Virus record (IMG/VR): IMGVR_UViG_3300030106_004805
Span: 1 to 26,672 of that record
DNA from: a virus
Direction: 5' to 3' (one strand)
DNA: 26,672 bases
A program made the translations under genes and the position numbers. Each line of letters opens with the position of its first letter. Positions within the stretch are counted from its first letter, which is position 1. The notes beneath the pieces were generated by a model, which was not told the origin of the DNA, made no database searches, and worked only from the letters and a program-made list of their open reading frames with translations. This document shows positions 1-7,445 of the stretch, one piece after another.

Positions 1-1610
1 TCACCGCCAGCCGCACCACCGAGACTTGCGGCAGCCTCAGCCTGCATCGCAGCCCCTTGCTGAGCCATCTGCTCTTGCTGCATAGCCTCAAGCTCCGCCT
101 GCGGGATGATGATGCGCCGTGACAGACCCATACCGGAGATGATCTCTTCGGTGAGCTTCCGCATGTCGACGTTCGGGTTCTCTGCGAGAAACGGAATCAT
201 CTGAAGCAAGCTCTCGATCATCACACTTGGGTTTTTCCGAATCGGGTTGTACGAGACCATTTCGAAATCAACTTCGATGTCGCGCAAGTCTTTGTGTGCC
301 AACTCCGCCCAACGACGGTCACCCGCGACACGAATGAGTCTCGGCTCACGCATGTACTTCTTGCTCAGGTAGAAGGCTTTACGGGCGACGTCTTCGATTG
401 CGTCGTTGAGGTGGCCTTCTCTTGTGGCAAGTCGTGTTCGCATTTGGGCGTCAATGATAGCCATTTCGGTTGCGGTACGTGCACCGACAACCTGGCCCCG
501 TGCGGCTTCTGCGAGTGCTGAGATGAACGCGGCATCGTCTTCCTGGCGGGCAACAAACTCTTGTACACCCTGAGGGTTTTGAGGTTGAGGCATCTCGTAA
601 AAGATGGTGCCAAGACTACGCAGGCTTTCGCTGTTTGATGGATTGATTCCAACAAACGAGCCTGCGCTAGCCTCTACTGCCTTGTTGAGGTCTTCTTCTG
701 TGATCCGACCGGAATCGTACAGAATACGCGGAATCTGCAGATATGTGATCTGCTTCATGTGCGTCAGGAGATCGTTGATTGTCTCCTGCTGCTTGAGGAC
801 AAGCTGAACCTCGCTCAAACCCAAGCAATCGATGCCTGATTGATTGAGGCTGAACATCGAGTACGGGATGTAGTCAATCTTGTCTTCGAAGACTACGGCA
901 TCTGCTTGCTTGATGTAGTGCTGGATTACACCGCGCTCACGATCGTAGTACTCGTAGACCGTGACCCACTTAAAGGCATCGCGCACCTGTTGAGTGTCGC
1001 TGTGCTGATTGTGATCCATCAGCCACTTCGGGAACCGATCTGGTTCGACATCCTTGACCAGTTCTGCCTTGTAGAGTCCCGATCGAACACGATCCTTGAA
1101 CTCTTCGAAAGAAATAACGGTAGCTTCAATCCAGTAACGGATGTCATCTGGGTCGCGGGCCGTGAGGTCAAAGAACAGGCTGGATGGGTTGACTGCCCGT
1201 ACAATCGGTATGTCGCGGTCAGCATCCCACCCAGTCTTGAACACGCCACGCTTACAGAGGACTGCGTCGATCAGTGCCGTTGCAGCCTTTCGCCGGAACC
1301 GATTGACTCGGAATATATACTCCAGCAAACCCGTCACTGACGGAGCAGAGTCTTGCGACTTTGGAGTGCTCGCTATTGCAGCAACATTTGGGTTGGGTCC
1401 GAGTAGCGCACTCACCGCTGTATCTGCGATGGCGTAGATCAGGTTCTTCGAACAAAGGAACGAGTGGTTGCGGCTCGTGTCCAGGTCGCTATCAGAACTG
1501 GTAAAGAAGTCACCTCGATAAAATCGACGGGCCTTGTCGAACTGCTTTTTCTCTGACCGCTTGTAGAAATCTAGGTGGCGGTCAATCAGTTTTGATAGCT
1601 GTGAGGACAT
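1..1610 (-). CDS. Portal (head-tail connector) protein, C terminus cut by the window edge
   Basis: I read an open frame on the minus strand from ATG at 1610 to the left edge: 536 complete codons without a stop. The portal forms the dodecameric ring at one capsid vertex through which DNA is packaged and ejected. Evidence is the position (same operon as the large terminase), a length close to podovirus portals, and the sequence plan: a helical N terminus rich in charged and aromatic residues, then AVSALLGPNPNV (about residues 65-76), a mixed alpha/beta middle, long helices such as ATEMAIIDAQMRTRLATREG, and a Gln/Ala/Met-rich tail (EAMQQEQMAQQGAAMQAEAA) typical of portal C termini. TGGAG lies five bases before the ATG, and the start is only two bases after the preceding stop, indicating coupled translation. 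I recognise no single diagnostic motif, so the call rests on context and architecture. A minor head protein is the alternative. Confidence 0.8.
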   Translation of the reverse strand, partial: MSSQLSKLIDRHLDFYKRSEKKQFDKARRFYRGDFFTSSDSDLDTSRNHSFLCSKNLIYAIADTAVSALLGPNPNVAAIASTPKSQDSAPSVTGLLEYIFRVNRFRRKAATALIDAVLCKRGVFKTGWDADRDIPIVRAVNPSSLFFDLTARDPDDIRYWIEATVISFEEFKDRVRSGLYKAELVKDVEPDRFPKWLMDHNQHSDTQQVRDAFKWVTVYEYYDRERGVIQHYIKQADAVVFEDKIDYIPYSMFSLNQSGIDCLGLSEVQLVLKQQETINDLLTHMKQITYLQIPRILYDSGRITEEDLNKAVEASAGSFVGINPSNSESLRSLGTIFYEMPQPQNPQGVQEFVARQEDDAAFISALAEAARGQVVGARTATEMAIIDAQMRTRLATREGHLNDAIEDVARKAFYLSKKYMREPRLIRVAGDRRWAELAHKDLRDIEVDFEMVSYNPIRKNPSVMIESLLQMIPFLAENPNVDMRKLTEEIISGMGLSRRIIIPQAELEAMQQEQMAQQGAAMQAEAAASLGGAAGG

Positions 1611-1612
1611 GC

Positions 1613-1819
1613 TTACTCCACAATCTTTTTCATATCCGACTTCATTGTGCCGTCAGGATTGTACATTGCTTGAAGCATTGCAGACCCATCATAAGCCTTC
1701 TTGAACTTATCGGCTGCCTCACCCTCGAGCTTCTTACCCGTCAGGCTGGTCACTCCGGCCGTCATATCAGCATCTGCCTGACGTGCCGCCTTCTTAGCTT
1801 TTTCCATTTCTTCTGACAT
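1613..1819 (-). CDS. Small charged helical protein between terminase and portal, 68 aa
   Basis: I do not recognise this protein. It begins MSEEMEKAKKAARQADADMT and is mostly Lys, Ala, Glu and Asp, predicting a soluble, largely helical protein, with no Cys, membrane segment or signal peptide. GAG lies six bases before the ATG, its start follows the upstream stop by eight bases, and its stop sits two bases before the portal start. It is therefore almost certainly translated as part of the terL-to-portal operon. Like its 104-aa neighbour it has a Lys-Lys-Ala-rich composition. A role in packaging or head assembly is suggested only by location; a small terminase subunit would normally be longer and carry a helix-turn-helix, which I do not see. 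Confidence 0.75.
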   Translation of the reverse strand: MSEEMEKAKKAARQADADMTAGVTSLTGKKLEGEAADKFKKAYDGSAMLQAMYNPDGTMKSDMKKIVE

Positions 1820-1827
1820 ACGAAACT

Positions 1828-2142
1828 CTACTTCTTTTCCTGAGCGGCTTTCTTCATCGACTCTTTCTTGTCGCCGTCGCCGTCCACGTCCAGGAAATCA
1901 GGCTTACTCTTCGTCTTCTTATTCAGTTGATCAATACTCTTTTGTAGGTCTTCAGGGAATTTTTCCTTGCTCTCACCTTGCGCTCCTCGAAGCACAGCAG
2001 ACTTAGCCTTCACGTCGGCCTTCTTTGCCGCAGCTTTTGCCTTATCCATTAGAGAGGCGTCTTTAGGCAACTCTTCGTTCGGCTTGAATGTACTTACTGG
2101 GCTGTATGCGCGTTTTTGTGCGCGAGAGGATTTCTTCGACAT
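1828..2142 (-). CDS. Small Lys-rich protein with a C-terminal DxDGDGD motif, 104 aa
   Basis: Function unknown. The N terminus (MSKKSSRAQKRAYSPVSTF) is basic and probably flexible, the middle is a Lys/Ala helix (about residues 30-50), and the C terminus holds PDFLDVDGDGDKKESMKKA (about residues 81-99). The acidic string resembles the first half of a calcium-binding EF-hand or dockerin loop, but position 12 is Met rather than Glu or Asp, so calcium binding is uncertain. From memory, similar FLD-D-DGD-KKEPMKKA tails occur on small proteins of other phages; I could not check this. GGAGA lies six bases before the ATG and is embedded in the last codons of terL, so translation is coupled to it. The gene ends eight bases before the 68-aa gene. 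Confidence 0.8.
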   Translation of the reverse strand: MSKKSSRAQKRAYSPVSTFKPNEELPKDASLMDKAKAAAKKADVKAKSAVLRGAQGESKEKFPEDLQKSIDQLNKKTKSKPDFLDVDGDGDKKESMKKAAQEKK

Positions 2143-2144
2143 GG

Positions 2145-3794
2145 TTATCTCCAGCTTATGGAAGCGGGTTTGAATGGTGATGTTGCAGTTTGTCTCTTGT
2201 GCCGCTTAACATCGTCAAGCTGCCTGATTGTAACTTGTCCAGCCATATAAGTGGACTCTGGCTGTTTCGAACTTGTTTGAAAGTTTCGTTTCGTTAAGAT
2301 ATCCGCCGCCATAACGGCAGTTCGCGCCCGGTCGAAGTGGTGCAGAATACCGTCTTCACCCTTGACTCGTTTCTTGGTTGACCCGTCGTAGTTTAAAAGT
2401 TGGTGCAATGTACCACGGCTCTGAATACGAAGGTCCTTTTCTCGCAACATCTGCACCAATCGTGCCTCGGATTCTTTGATTCTCTTTTGAGTTGCGTACC
2501 ACCCTGGATGATTTCTGTCTGTCCACAGAAGGTTTCTCGTGCCCTGATCTTTGAGGATGGCAATGCACGCTGTGGCATTTGACTCGACCGCCAGCAATGC
2601 TTGATTGTATCTGGCTTGAATTTGTTTGAGTCTCTGAGCGAAACGGTCTGGAGTTTCTCGATCCTCCCAGAACGCCACTTCTCTCCATTCAACAGCATCC
2701 CACACTGTCAGGGCGGACTTGTCACCAGTACTACCGAATCCGGCAGGGTCTGCTGTAATCAAGTACTGTCGACCCGGCTGCGGGGGCTCGAACTCATGCG
2801 ACCCCCAGTACGAAAGCTCAGGATCAGCTTTTGCTTGGGCGAGCCATGGCTTGAGGACTTCGGCGGGCATGACGGGGTTAGTTGTACCCAACCAGCCGTC
2901 GTAGGCGTCTGAGGGGTATTTACAGGAAAACAGTCTAGAGTCTCCAACAAACTCTGTATTCAGACCCCGACGCCGGAAAGCAACATTGTGTATGCTCATA
3001 CCAGGGTGTCGCTTCATGTATTCAATTTCAGTCGCCGTTGGCTGAAAGTCTTGAACCATTTCACGGCAACTGTCGTCTTCCCACCATTCGAGAAAAAGTG
3101 GTGTGAACCTACTCGTGCCTTCAAGAGCCGAGCGCCACATCTGCTCATGATGTGATCCTGCACGTCCTGGCGTGGACTCAAGAATTACTTTGGCGTTGGG
3201 CCGCTTGTTGACCGTCGGGAAGATGTTGATCGCAGCTTTTCGTTGCCATTGAGCTTCACCGAACTCTGTGATGACAAGTCTATCGATTGATCGACCAATC
3301 GCTGGTGACCTACCACCAGCAGTTAGAACCTTAATACCCCCACCATGAATGAACTGCATTTGTGTTGCGCCAGCCTTTTTGCCAGGAGCAAGCGGCATTT
3401 TCACATCGTCAGGAAGTCTGTTGTAGGCAAACAGAATCCGCTCAAAAATATCCTCGGCCGTATCTTGACGCTCAGCGATTAGCAGGCCCTTGACTCCGCT
3501 GAGGTACATGCAATCTCTAAGCAGTAGCATGACAGATACGGTAGTAATCTTAGCCTGACGAAACTTGTTGACCATCAACCATTTGTTTTCGTCATATGCT
3601 TTGAGCAGCTTCTTTTGCGTATGCGTAGGCTCCATGTAGCCTGTAGACTCGTCTTCTCGGACAATCTGACACATAGAGACGAACGCATCGGGCGTAGAAA
3701 AAAGTGCTCGAATTTTGCCTTGGTGAAGCCCCGGAGCGTCGGCAAACTCAGCGCCGCCAATCTTTTCGGTTTCTTTCTTTTGTGTGTTAGCCAT
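2145..3794 (-). CDS. terL: Terminase large subunit (ATPase and nuclease), 549 aa
   Basis: This is the DNA-packaging motor, which docks on the portal, translocates DNA with ATP and cuts the concatemer. ATPase part: a deviant Walker A (NKFRQAKITT, residues 76-85), a Walker B-like strand RLVITEFGEA (172-181, candidate catalytic Glu177), and the coupling motif ILESTPGRAG (204-213). Nuclease part, RNase H-like: ITADPAGFGSTGDKSALTVW (346-365, Asp349), LLAVESNATA (400-409, Glu404) and HHFDRARTAVMAADIL (485-500, Asp488), giving the expected acidic triad. Length is normal for the family. Codons TGA and TAA sit in frame a few bases upstream, so ATG at 3794 is the first start; I see no Shine-Dalgarno before it (bases CTTGCCCC), which may mean weak initiation. 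First gene of the minus operon, divergent from the capsid gene. No small terminase gene is visible. Confidence 0.93.
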   Translation of the reverse strand: MANTQKKETEKIGGAEFADAPGLHQGKIRALFSTPDAFVSMCQIVREDESTGYMEPTHTQKKLLKAYDENKWLMVNKFRQAKITTVSVMLLLRDCMYLSGVKGLLIAERQDTAEDIFERILFAYNRLPDDVKMPLAPGKKAGATQMQFIHGGGIKVLTAGGRSPAIGRSIDRLVITEFGEAQWQRKAAINIFPTVNKRPNAKVILESTPGRAGSHHEQMWRSALEGTSRFTPLFLEWWEDDSCREMVQDFQPTATEIEYMKRHPGMSIHNVAFRRRGLNTEFVGDSRLFSCKYPSDAYDGWLGTTNPVMPAEVLKPWLAQAKADPELSYWGSHEFEPPQPGRQYLITADPAGFGSTGDKSALTVWDAVEWREVAFWEDRETPDRFAQRLKQIQARYNQALLAVESNATACIAILKDQGTRNLLWTDRNHPGWYATQKRIKESEARLVQMLREKDLRIQSRGTLHQLLNYDGSTKKRVKGEDGILHHFDRARTAVMAADILTKRNFQTSSKQPESTYMAGQVTIRQLDDVKRHKRQTATSPFKPASISWR

Positions 3795-3816
3795 GGGGCA
3801 AGTTTATCATGTAAAG

Positions 3817-3833
3817 ACTTTCGCGCCGAAAGT
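3817..3833. repeat. Perfect inverted repeat ACTTTCG-CGC-CGAAAGT
   Basis: Seven complementary bases on each side of a three-base centre, 23 bases before the terL start. It could be an operator for a dimeric regulator or, in the terL transcript, a small hairpin in the 5' leader. Its right arm overlaps the inverted copy of the CAACACTTT 9-mer (3829-3837). Confidence 0.6.
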
Positions 3834-3837
3834 GTTG
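3829..3837 (-). repeat. CAACACTTT 9-mer, terL-facing copy (partner at 3950-3958)
   Basis: On the minus strand this reads CAACACTTT, 34 bases before the terL ATG. The identical 9-mer is on the plus strand at 3950-3958, 13 bases before the capsid ATG. One copy in front of each divergent operon suggests a shared promoter element or regulator site, although the distances to the start codons differ and a 9-base match in 177 bases can occur by chance. Confidence 0.45.
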
Positions 3838-3949
3838 CACTTTTATTTGTAATCATGTAAACCTGAATCACGCACCTAACTTGCGGTCGGGTAGCCATTT
3901 AGGTCCGGCATAACGCACCAGGCAGGCGTGAAACTCGTTTAAATTATTC

Positions 3950-3958
3950 CAACACTTT
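3950..3958 (+). repeat. CAACACTTT 9-mer, capsid-facing copy (partner at 3829-3837)
   Basis: Exact plus-strand copy of the element in front of terL. It follows the AT-rich TTTAAATTATTC and precedes the weak Shine-Dalgarno (GTGAG, 3961-3965) of the capsid gene, so it could lie at or just after a transcription start. Confidence 0.45.
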
Positions 3959-3971
3959 TTGTGAGAACAAA

Positions 3972-5021
3972 ATGACTATCAGTACTGAACTGCTGAACAC
4001 CACGTTTGCGGATCTCCGCGGACCCCTGGTGAACTCGTTTGTTCGTAGCAATGAACTGTTCGAAGCACTTAACTCGAAAGCACGTATGCCAATGGAAGGC
4101 GGAACGAAGATTGAGCGTTCCTTTTCTGGTGGCGCACCTGCTCGCGGTGTCGGTGTCTACGTCGGTGATGAGCTACTGAACATGACCCGTCGTCAACAAA
4201 TCCGGAAGTTTGAGGTTGAGCCTCACCGTCTGGTTATGGCGATCAACATTCCAAAGCGTGAGCTTGCGCAAAACTCTGGAAAGCTGGCGATTATTCGTCT
4301 GATCGAAGAGTACCCGCAAACTGCGATGGAAGCTGCTAAGGCTGACCTTAACAAGTACCTTCTTACCGGTACGAGTCGTGGTCTGGCTTTCAACACCTCT
4401 GAGCTTCAAGGTTTCCTTACCCTTAACGGTGAGTTCTCCTCAGGTATCGGAACTGGCGTGACGCACGGTCTTCTTGACTTCCTCGCTCCAGGTTCTCAGA
4501 GCCAGAAGGTTCAGAACGTGTCGAAGAGCAACACGTACTTCCACTTCAACCAGCACAACGACATCGGCACGTTTGCGACAGATGGTATTACGCAACTGCG
4601 TAAGACTTACCGTCAGTGCGCTCACTATGCAGGTGGTATTGGTAAGGGTCCAGACATGATCTTCATGGATGACGACACCTACACCAACTTCGAGGATAGC
4701 CGTCGGGACAACGTTCGCGTCAGCATCATCGACGACAAGATTGACAAGAGCAACACCCTGGGATTGAACCTTGGTCTCGCAACTGTCACTTCTTCGATCG
4801 ACCTGGATCGTGCCAACTTCGGTACCCCGGCTGATGACGGTGTTACTTACATGCTCAACACTGACTACATTGAGTTCCCGATGCTTGAGGCACCGAACAT
4901 CAGTGAGTTCAAGGAGCGCGTTGGTGACCAAGATGTCGTTACTGCGATCTTCGCAATGCAAGGAAACATGATCTGCACTAAGCTTCCGGCTCAGGGTTGT
5001 GTCTCTGGAGGTGCTTCATGA
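3972..5021 (+). CDS. Major capsid protein, 349 aa (HK97-like fold likely)
   Basis: This builds the icosahedral shell. The call rests on position (first gene of the late structural operon, followed by a decoration-like protein), length and sequence plan. An N-terminal helix and GGTKIERSF (residues about 43-51) lead into a Gly-rich, loop-like stretch matching an E-loop. Next come beta strands RKFEVEPHRLVMAINIPK and a long helix (IIRLIEEYPQTAMEAAKADL, about 107-126) like the HK97 spine helix. A domain with GPDMIFMDDDTYTNFED and a C-terminal beta segment ending in an Ala-Met-Gln-Gly strand follow. There is no N-terminal scaffold-like region. GTGAG lies about six bases before the ATG. Codon choice (AAC, CGT, GGT, CTT) is regular, as expected of a highly expressed gene. 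Its last codons contain GGAGG, the ribosome-binding site for the next gene, which overlaps it by four bases (ATGA). Confidence 0.85.
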   Translation: MTISTELLNTTFADLRGPLVNSFVRSNELFEALNSKARMPMEGGTKIERSFSGGAPARGVGVYVGDELLNMTRRQQIRKFEVEPHRLVMAINIPKRELAQNSGKLAIIRLIEEYPQTAMEAAKADLNKYLLTGTSRGLAFNTSELQGFLTLNGEFSSGIGTGVTHGLLDFLAPGSQSQKVQNVSKSNTYFHFNQHNDIGTFATDGITQLRKTYRQCAHYAGGIGKGPDMIFMDDDTYTNFEDSRRDNVRVSIIDDKIDKSNTLGLNLGLATVTSSIDLDRANFGTPADDGVTYMLNTDYIEFPMLEAPNISEFKERVGDQDVVTAIFAMQGNMICTKLPAQGCVSGGAS

Positions 5022-5569
5022 GCAATGTTTTCGAAACAGGCTCTAGTGTTGTTGATGGATCTGATGCTGTCAGCCCCTTCGCATCTCAGTATGACGACGA
5101 GGTCTACCCAGTCGGTACTCGCCGTGTTCAGTCTGCTGACGAGGTAAACGCAGCCAACTCGACTCACTACGGTGATCGGGAGTGGATCTTCGTTTACAAC
5201 GATGACGCGACTGACTTCGCTGAAGGTGATGTCATCATGCTCGACAACAGCGACTACCAACCGTACCACGGTCTCAAGTCAACTGCGACACTCCATAAGT
5301 TTCGCATTCTTGGGGTAGCCGGTGGCGCACTTGCCGCTGGTAAGTACGGCTGGATCGTTGCGAGTGGAGTATGTGAGGTCACTTGTGATGGTGGCGTTGC
5401 TCAGGGTGATCGTATCGTGGCTCATGCGAGCACCGCTGCTACCGCTGACACACTTACATTGAATGCTGATGCCACCACTGACAACCTCGAGTGTGTCTTT
5501 GGTATGGCTCTTGAGGCTGACGGTTCCGCCGGCTCCAAGGCAACCTGCATTATTCGGTCAGTGTACTAG
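5018..5569 (+). CDS. Probable capsid decoration (head-stabilising) protein, 183 aa
   Basis: I chose ATG 5018 because GGAGG (5007-5011) is well spaced before it and it forms an ATGA overlap with the capsid stop; an upstream ATG at 4997 lacks a site. The protein is acidic and beta-rich: strands such as REWIFVYN, DVIMLDN and GKYGWIVASGVCEVTCDGG, then AQGDRIVAHASTAATADTL and a closing FGMALEADGSAGSKATCIIR. The pattern of a strand, a Gly-Asp turn and a final short beta hairpin (GDRIVAHAS ... FGMALE) is like small trimeric head-decoration proteins found right after capsid genes (lambda gpD or DUF2190 type). This is analogy, not a proven match. It probably sits on the outer capsid surface in many copies. 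The next feature is a terminator, so this gene closes a capsid-decoration transcription unit. Confidence 0.6.
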   Translation: MSNVFETGSSVVDGSDAVSPFASQYDDEVYPVGTRRVQSADEVNAANSTHYGDREWIFVYNDDATDFAEGDVIMLDNSDYQPYHGLKSTATLHKFRILGVAGGALAAGKYGWIVASGVCEVTCDGGVAQGDRIVAHASTAATADTLTLNADATTDNLECVFGMALEADGSAGSKATCIIRSVY

Positions 5570-5590
5570 CCCTCGACCCGTGATACACTT

Positions 5591-5630
5591 GGGGGGCGTA
5601 GCTTTCGGGTTACGCCCCTCTCGTATTTAG
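5591..5630 (+). terminator. Stem-loop terminator after capsid and decoration genes
   Basis: GGGGCGTA (5593-5600), a ten-base loop GCTTTCGGGT and TACGCCCC (5611-5618) form a perfect 8-bp GC-rich stem. The following CTCTCGTATTT is only moderately T-rich, so termination may be partial. Partial termination here would give more capsid and decoration mRNA than tail mRNA. The next gene begins nine bases after the end of the feature, with its own AGGAG. Confidence 0.65.
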
Positions 5631-5638
5631 GAGTTGGT

Positions 5639-7429
5639 GTGAACGTTTCTCTTGCAATGTTGAAGCAACAACTGTACGCGATGCGATCTTGGGATTCATC
5701 TGGTGAGACTCAAGACAATCGTATTCGTCAGGCACTCAATGCCGCACTTGTCCGTATGGCAAGTGACGTGCCCCAGGCGCTTGTGCCTGGAGAAGAGCAC
5801 ATTGTTCTTTACCCGGATGTCGTCAGTAGTGATGACGCCGTCAAAGCACGCGTAGCTACGTTCTACGACGATAAGCGATTGCTTCAGTTCGTGGACACTG
5901 CGGGGGCTACGATTACATCGGGTTCGAGTTTGACGTCCTGGCGCCCTACCGTGACTGGTGAGTGGGATGGTCTCATGCATATTGAGATCACTGATGCAGC
6001 AGGTGTGATTCATCGTCGTCAGTGTCTGGAATGGTTCATCGATAACACCACAGTCGATGGCTCGAATGTAAGTACTTACGTTGTCACTTTGGATCGCCCG
6101 TACCCGGATATTGTCGCGGCGGCTAACGGACTCAATTTCCGTATTCATCAACCAGAGTTTTTCGTCGACGCTGATGTCATGGAGTTGATGGAGCCAGGGC
6201 GTATTTTTGACGGTACTCGTCAACAAGTTTGGAAAATAGACACTGCGGGCGCAAGTCGGCAGGACATGCTCGATCATGAGGGCAACTCCAAAGGTCGCCC
6301 ATATCGCTGCTGGAGAGGTCGCCACTTCCAGCTAGCTGCTCCAACTGAGGCCCCTAAAGTCATCGAAGCCAATGCTAGCGCGACGACCGTTACTCCACAA
6401 ACGGGCAATTCTCAGTATGGGACAGCCGTCAGTGAATCGTCCACGAGCGAGACAGTGTCGACTCCGCTTGCGACGGAGTATAAGTGGACTGACCAAAAGA
6501 GTCTTCGTCGCGGACGTTGGGCTATTTGCTATACGTATGTTCTTGGTAGGCGGGATGAGGAGTGGCAGCAGTCACCATTGATTACGCCCGGCGGTGACAC
6601 AGATCAAGACAGTTCATATGGCCTGACCTGGGCCTATAAGGCCGGTACCGTGGTGCCAGGTGAAAATCAGTACTCAGGAATACATGACCCTCTGTTTGAA
6701 AGCGCTCCGTCTCCAATCACCGTGTTCGAGCAGTCGGAGTCAGGTGATCCATCAGCGTTGATTCTTTCGGCAACCGATATCGATGCCATGCAGGGTTTCG
6801 GCGACAACTCCTACAAGCGATTCGGTCGTTCGGGTATGCGGATCAGGTACTACGTCGCACACCTCGAAGCTAACGACAAAGGTGTTGGAACCTATAACTC
6901 CGTAGAGACCAATCAAAGGTTTCATCTGCTTTGTGAGGTGGAGCCCACATTTGATATGCCTACAGAACTCAAAGGTACGGGAGTCAGCATTCCTGAGGGG
7001 ATTACGAAGCTTGGAAGCTCTGACTCGGTATCGGCGAGGATTATCTGGACTGGTAAGGAACTGTATGACTACCATCGGCCGCTGAAGCACAGCACAGGAT
7101 ATTACGCGTGGAAAGTATTCCCGCATCAAGACGCTCGGTACGAGCTTGACTTTCGAGTTTCAAGGACACCTAGTCAGTTCATCGACGATCGGGACACTTC
7201 AGAGGTGCATCCGGAAGCTGTACCGACATTGATTGAGCTTGCGCTTTACTATGTCAGCTTGACCGACGGCAACGATCAGATCAGTGCTCAGGCACACCTC
7301 GAACGCTATTTGAACCTGGTGCGTGTATTCCGGGATCGGTATGGTAATCCGGGAGGAATTGTCGAACCGGTATCAATTTTGGGTTACTCTCATAGGCACC
7401 GTTACGGTACATTTAGTTCTTCCGAGTAA
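5639..7429 (+). CDS. Putative head-tail adaptor/neck protein with a beta-rich insertion, 596 aa
   Basis: GTG start chosen because AGGAG (5628-5632) lies six bases upstream. The N terminus (SGETQDNRIRQALNAALVRM, about residues 19-38, then a DVPQAL turn) and the C terminus (HPEAVPTLIELALYY, 524-538, then a second helix AQAHLERYLNLVRVFRDRYG) are helical. They resemble the helix pairs of small podovirus adaptors such as T7 gp11 or P22 gp4, which also lie between capsid and nozzle genes. In between is a long beta-rich section, with a Ser/Thr-rich linker (about 245-275) and an Ig/FN3-like strand pattern WAICYTYVLGRRDEEWQQSP (294-313). At 596 residues it is about three times a normal adaptor. No catalytic motif is visible. 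A minor tail or neck structural protein is the alternative. Confidence 0.45.
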   Translation: MNVSLAMLKQQLYAMRSWDSSGETQDNRIRQALNAALVRMASDVPQALVPGEEHIVLYPDVVSSDDAVKARVATFYDDKRLLQFVDTAGATITSGSSLTSWRPTVTGEWDGLMHIEITDAAGVIHRRQCLEWFIDNTTVDGSNVSTYVVTLDRPYPDIVAAANGLNFRIHQPEFFVDADVMELMEPGRIFDGTRQQVWKIDTAGASRQDMLDHEGNSKGRPYRCWRGRHFQLAAPTEAPKVIEANASATTVTPQTGNSQYGTAVSESSTSETVSTPLATEYKWTDQKSLRRGRWAICYTYVLGRRDEEWQQSPLITPGGDTDQDSSYGLTWAYKAGTVVPGENQYSGIHDPLFESAPSPITVFEQSESGDPSALILSATDIDAMQGFGDNSYKRFGRSGMRIRYYVAHLEANDKGVGTYNSVETNQRFHLLCEVEPTFDMPTELKGTGVSIPEGITKLGSSDSVSARIIWTGKELYDYHRPLKHSTGYYAWKVFPHQDARYELDFRVSRTPSQFIDDRDTSEVHPEAVPTLIELALYYVSLTDGNDQISAQAHLERYLNLVRVFRDRYGNPGGIVEPVSILGYSHRHRYGTFSSSE

Positions 7430-7445
7430 CCAATAAGAGGTATTT

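Larger units (their letters stand above)
3795..3971. promoter_or_regulatory. Divergent control region between terL and major capsid operons
   Basis: These 177 bases hold no gene and separate two operons reading away from each other, so promoters for both must lie here or further inside. What I can see: a perfect 7-bp inverted repeat with a 3-base loop, a 10-base direct repeat (ATCATGTAAA at 3806 and 3852), and the 9-mer CAACACTTT facing each operon. A plus-strand TTGCAC (3835-3840), 17-base spacer, TAAACC (3858-3863) is the best sigma70-like match but its -10 is poor. The AT-rich stretch TTTAAATTATT (3938-3948) just before the capsid gene is another -10 candidate without a convincing -35. A phage-specific promoter is equally possible. 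Confidence 0.6.

Noticed and set aside
840-1340. Plus-strand 166-codon open frame opposite the portal
   Set aside because: The minus strand carries the full-length portal frame; this one is isolated and lacks a convincing start site.
3835-3863. Sigma70 promoter TTGCAC-17-TAAACC toward the capsid gene
   Set aside because: The -35 and spacing are acceptable but the -10 matches only three of six bases, and it lies more than 100 bases from the gene. Not reported as a separate feature.
4997-5017. Earlier ATG for the decoration gene
   Set aside because: No Shine-Dalgarno before 4997, while GGAGG sits ideally before ATG 5018, which forms the common ATGA overlap with the capsid stop.
5696-6325. Minus-strand 209-codon open frame opposite the adaptor candidate
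   Set aside because: No ribosome site, no operon partner on that strand, and a composition typical of an antisense shadow.
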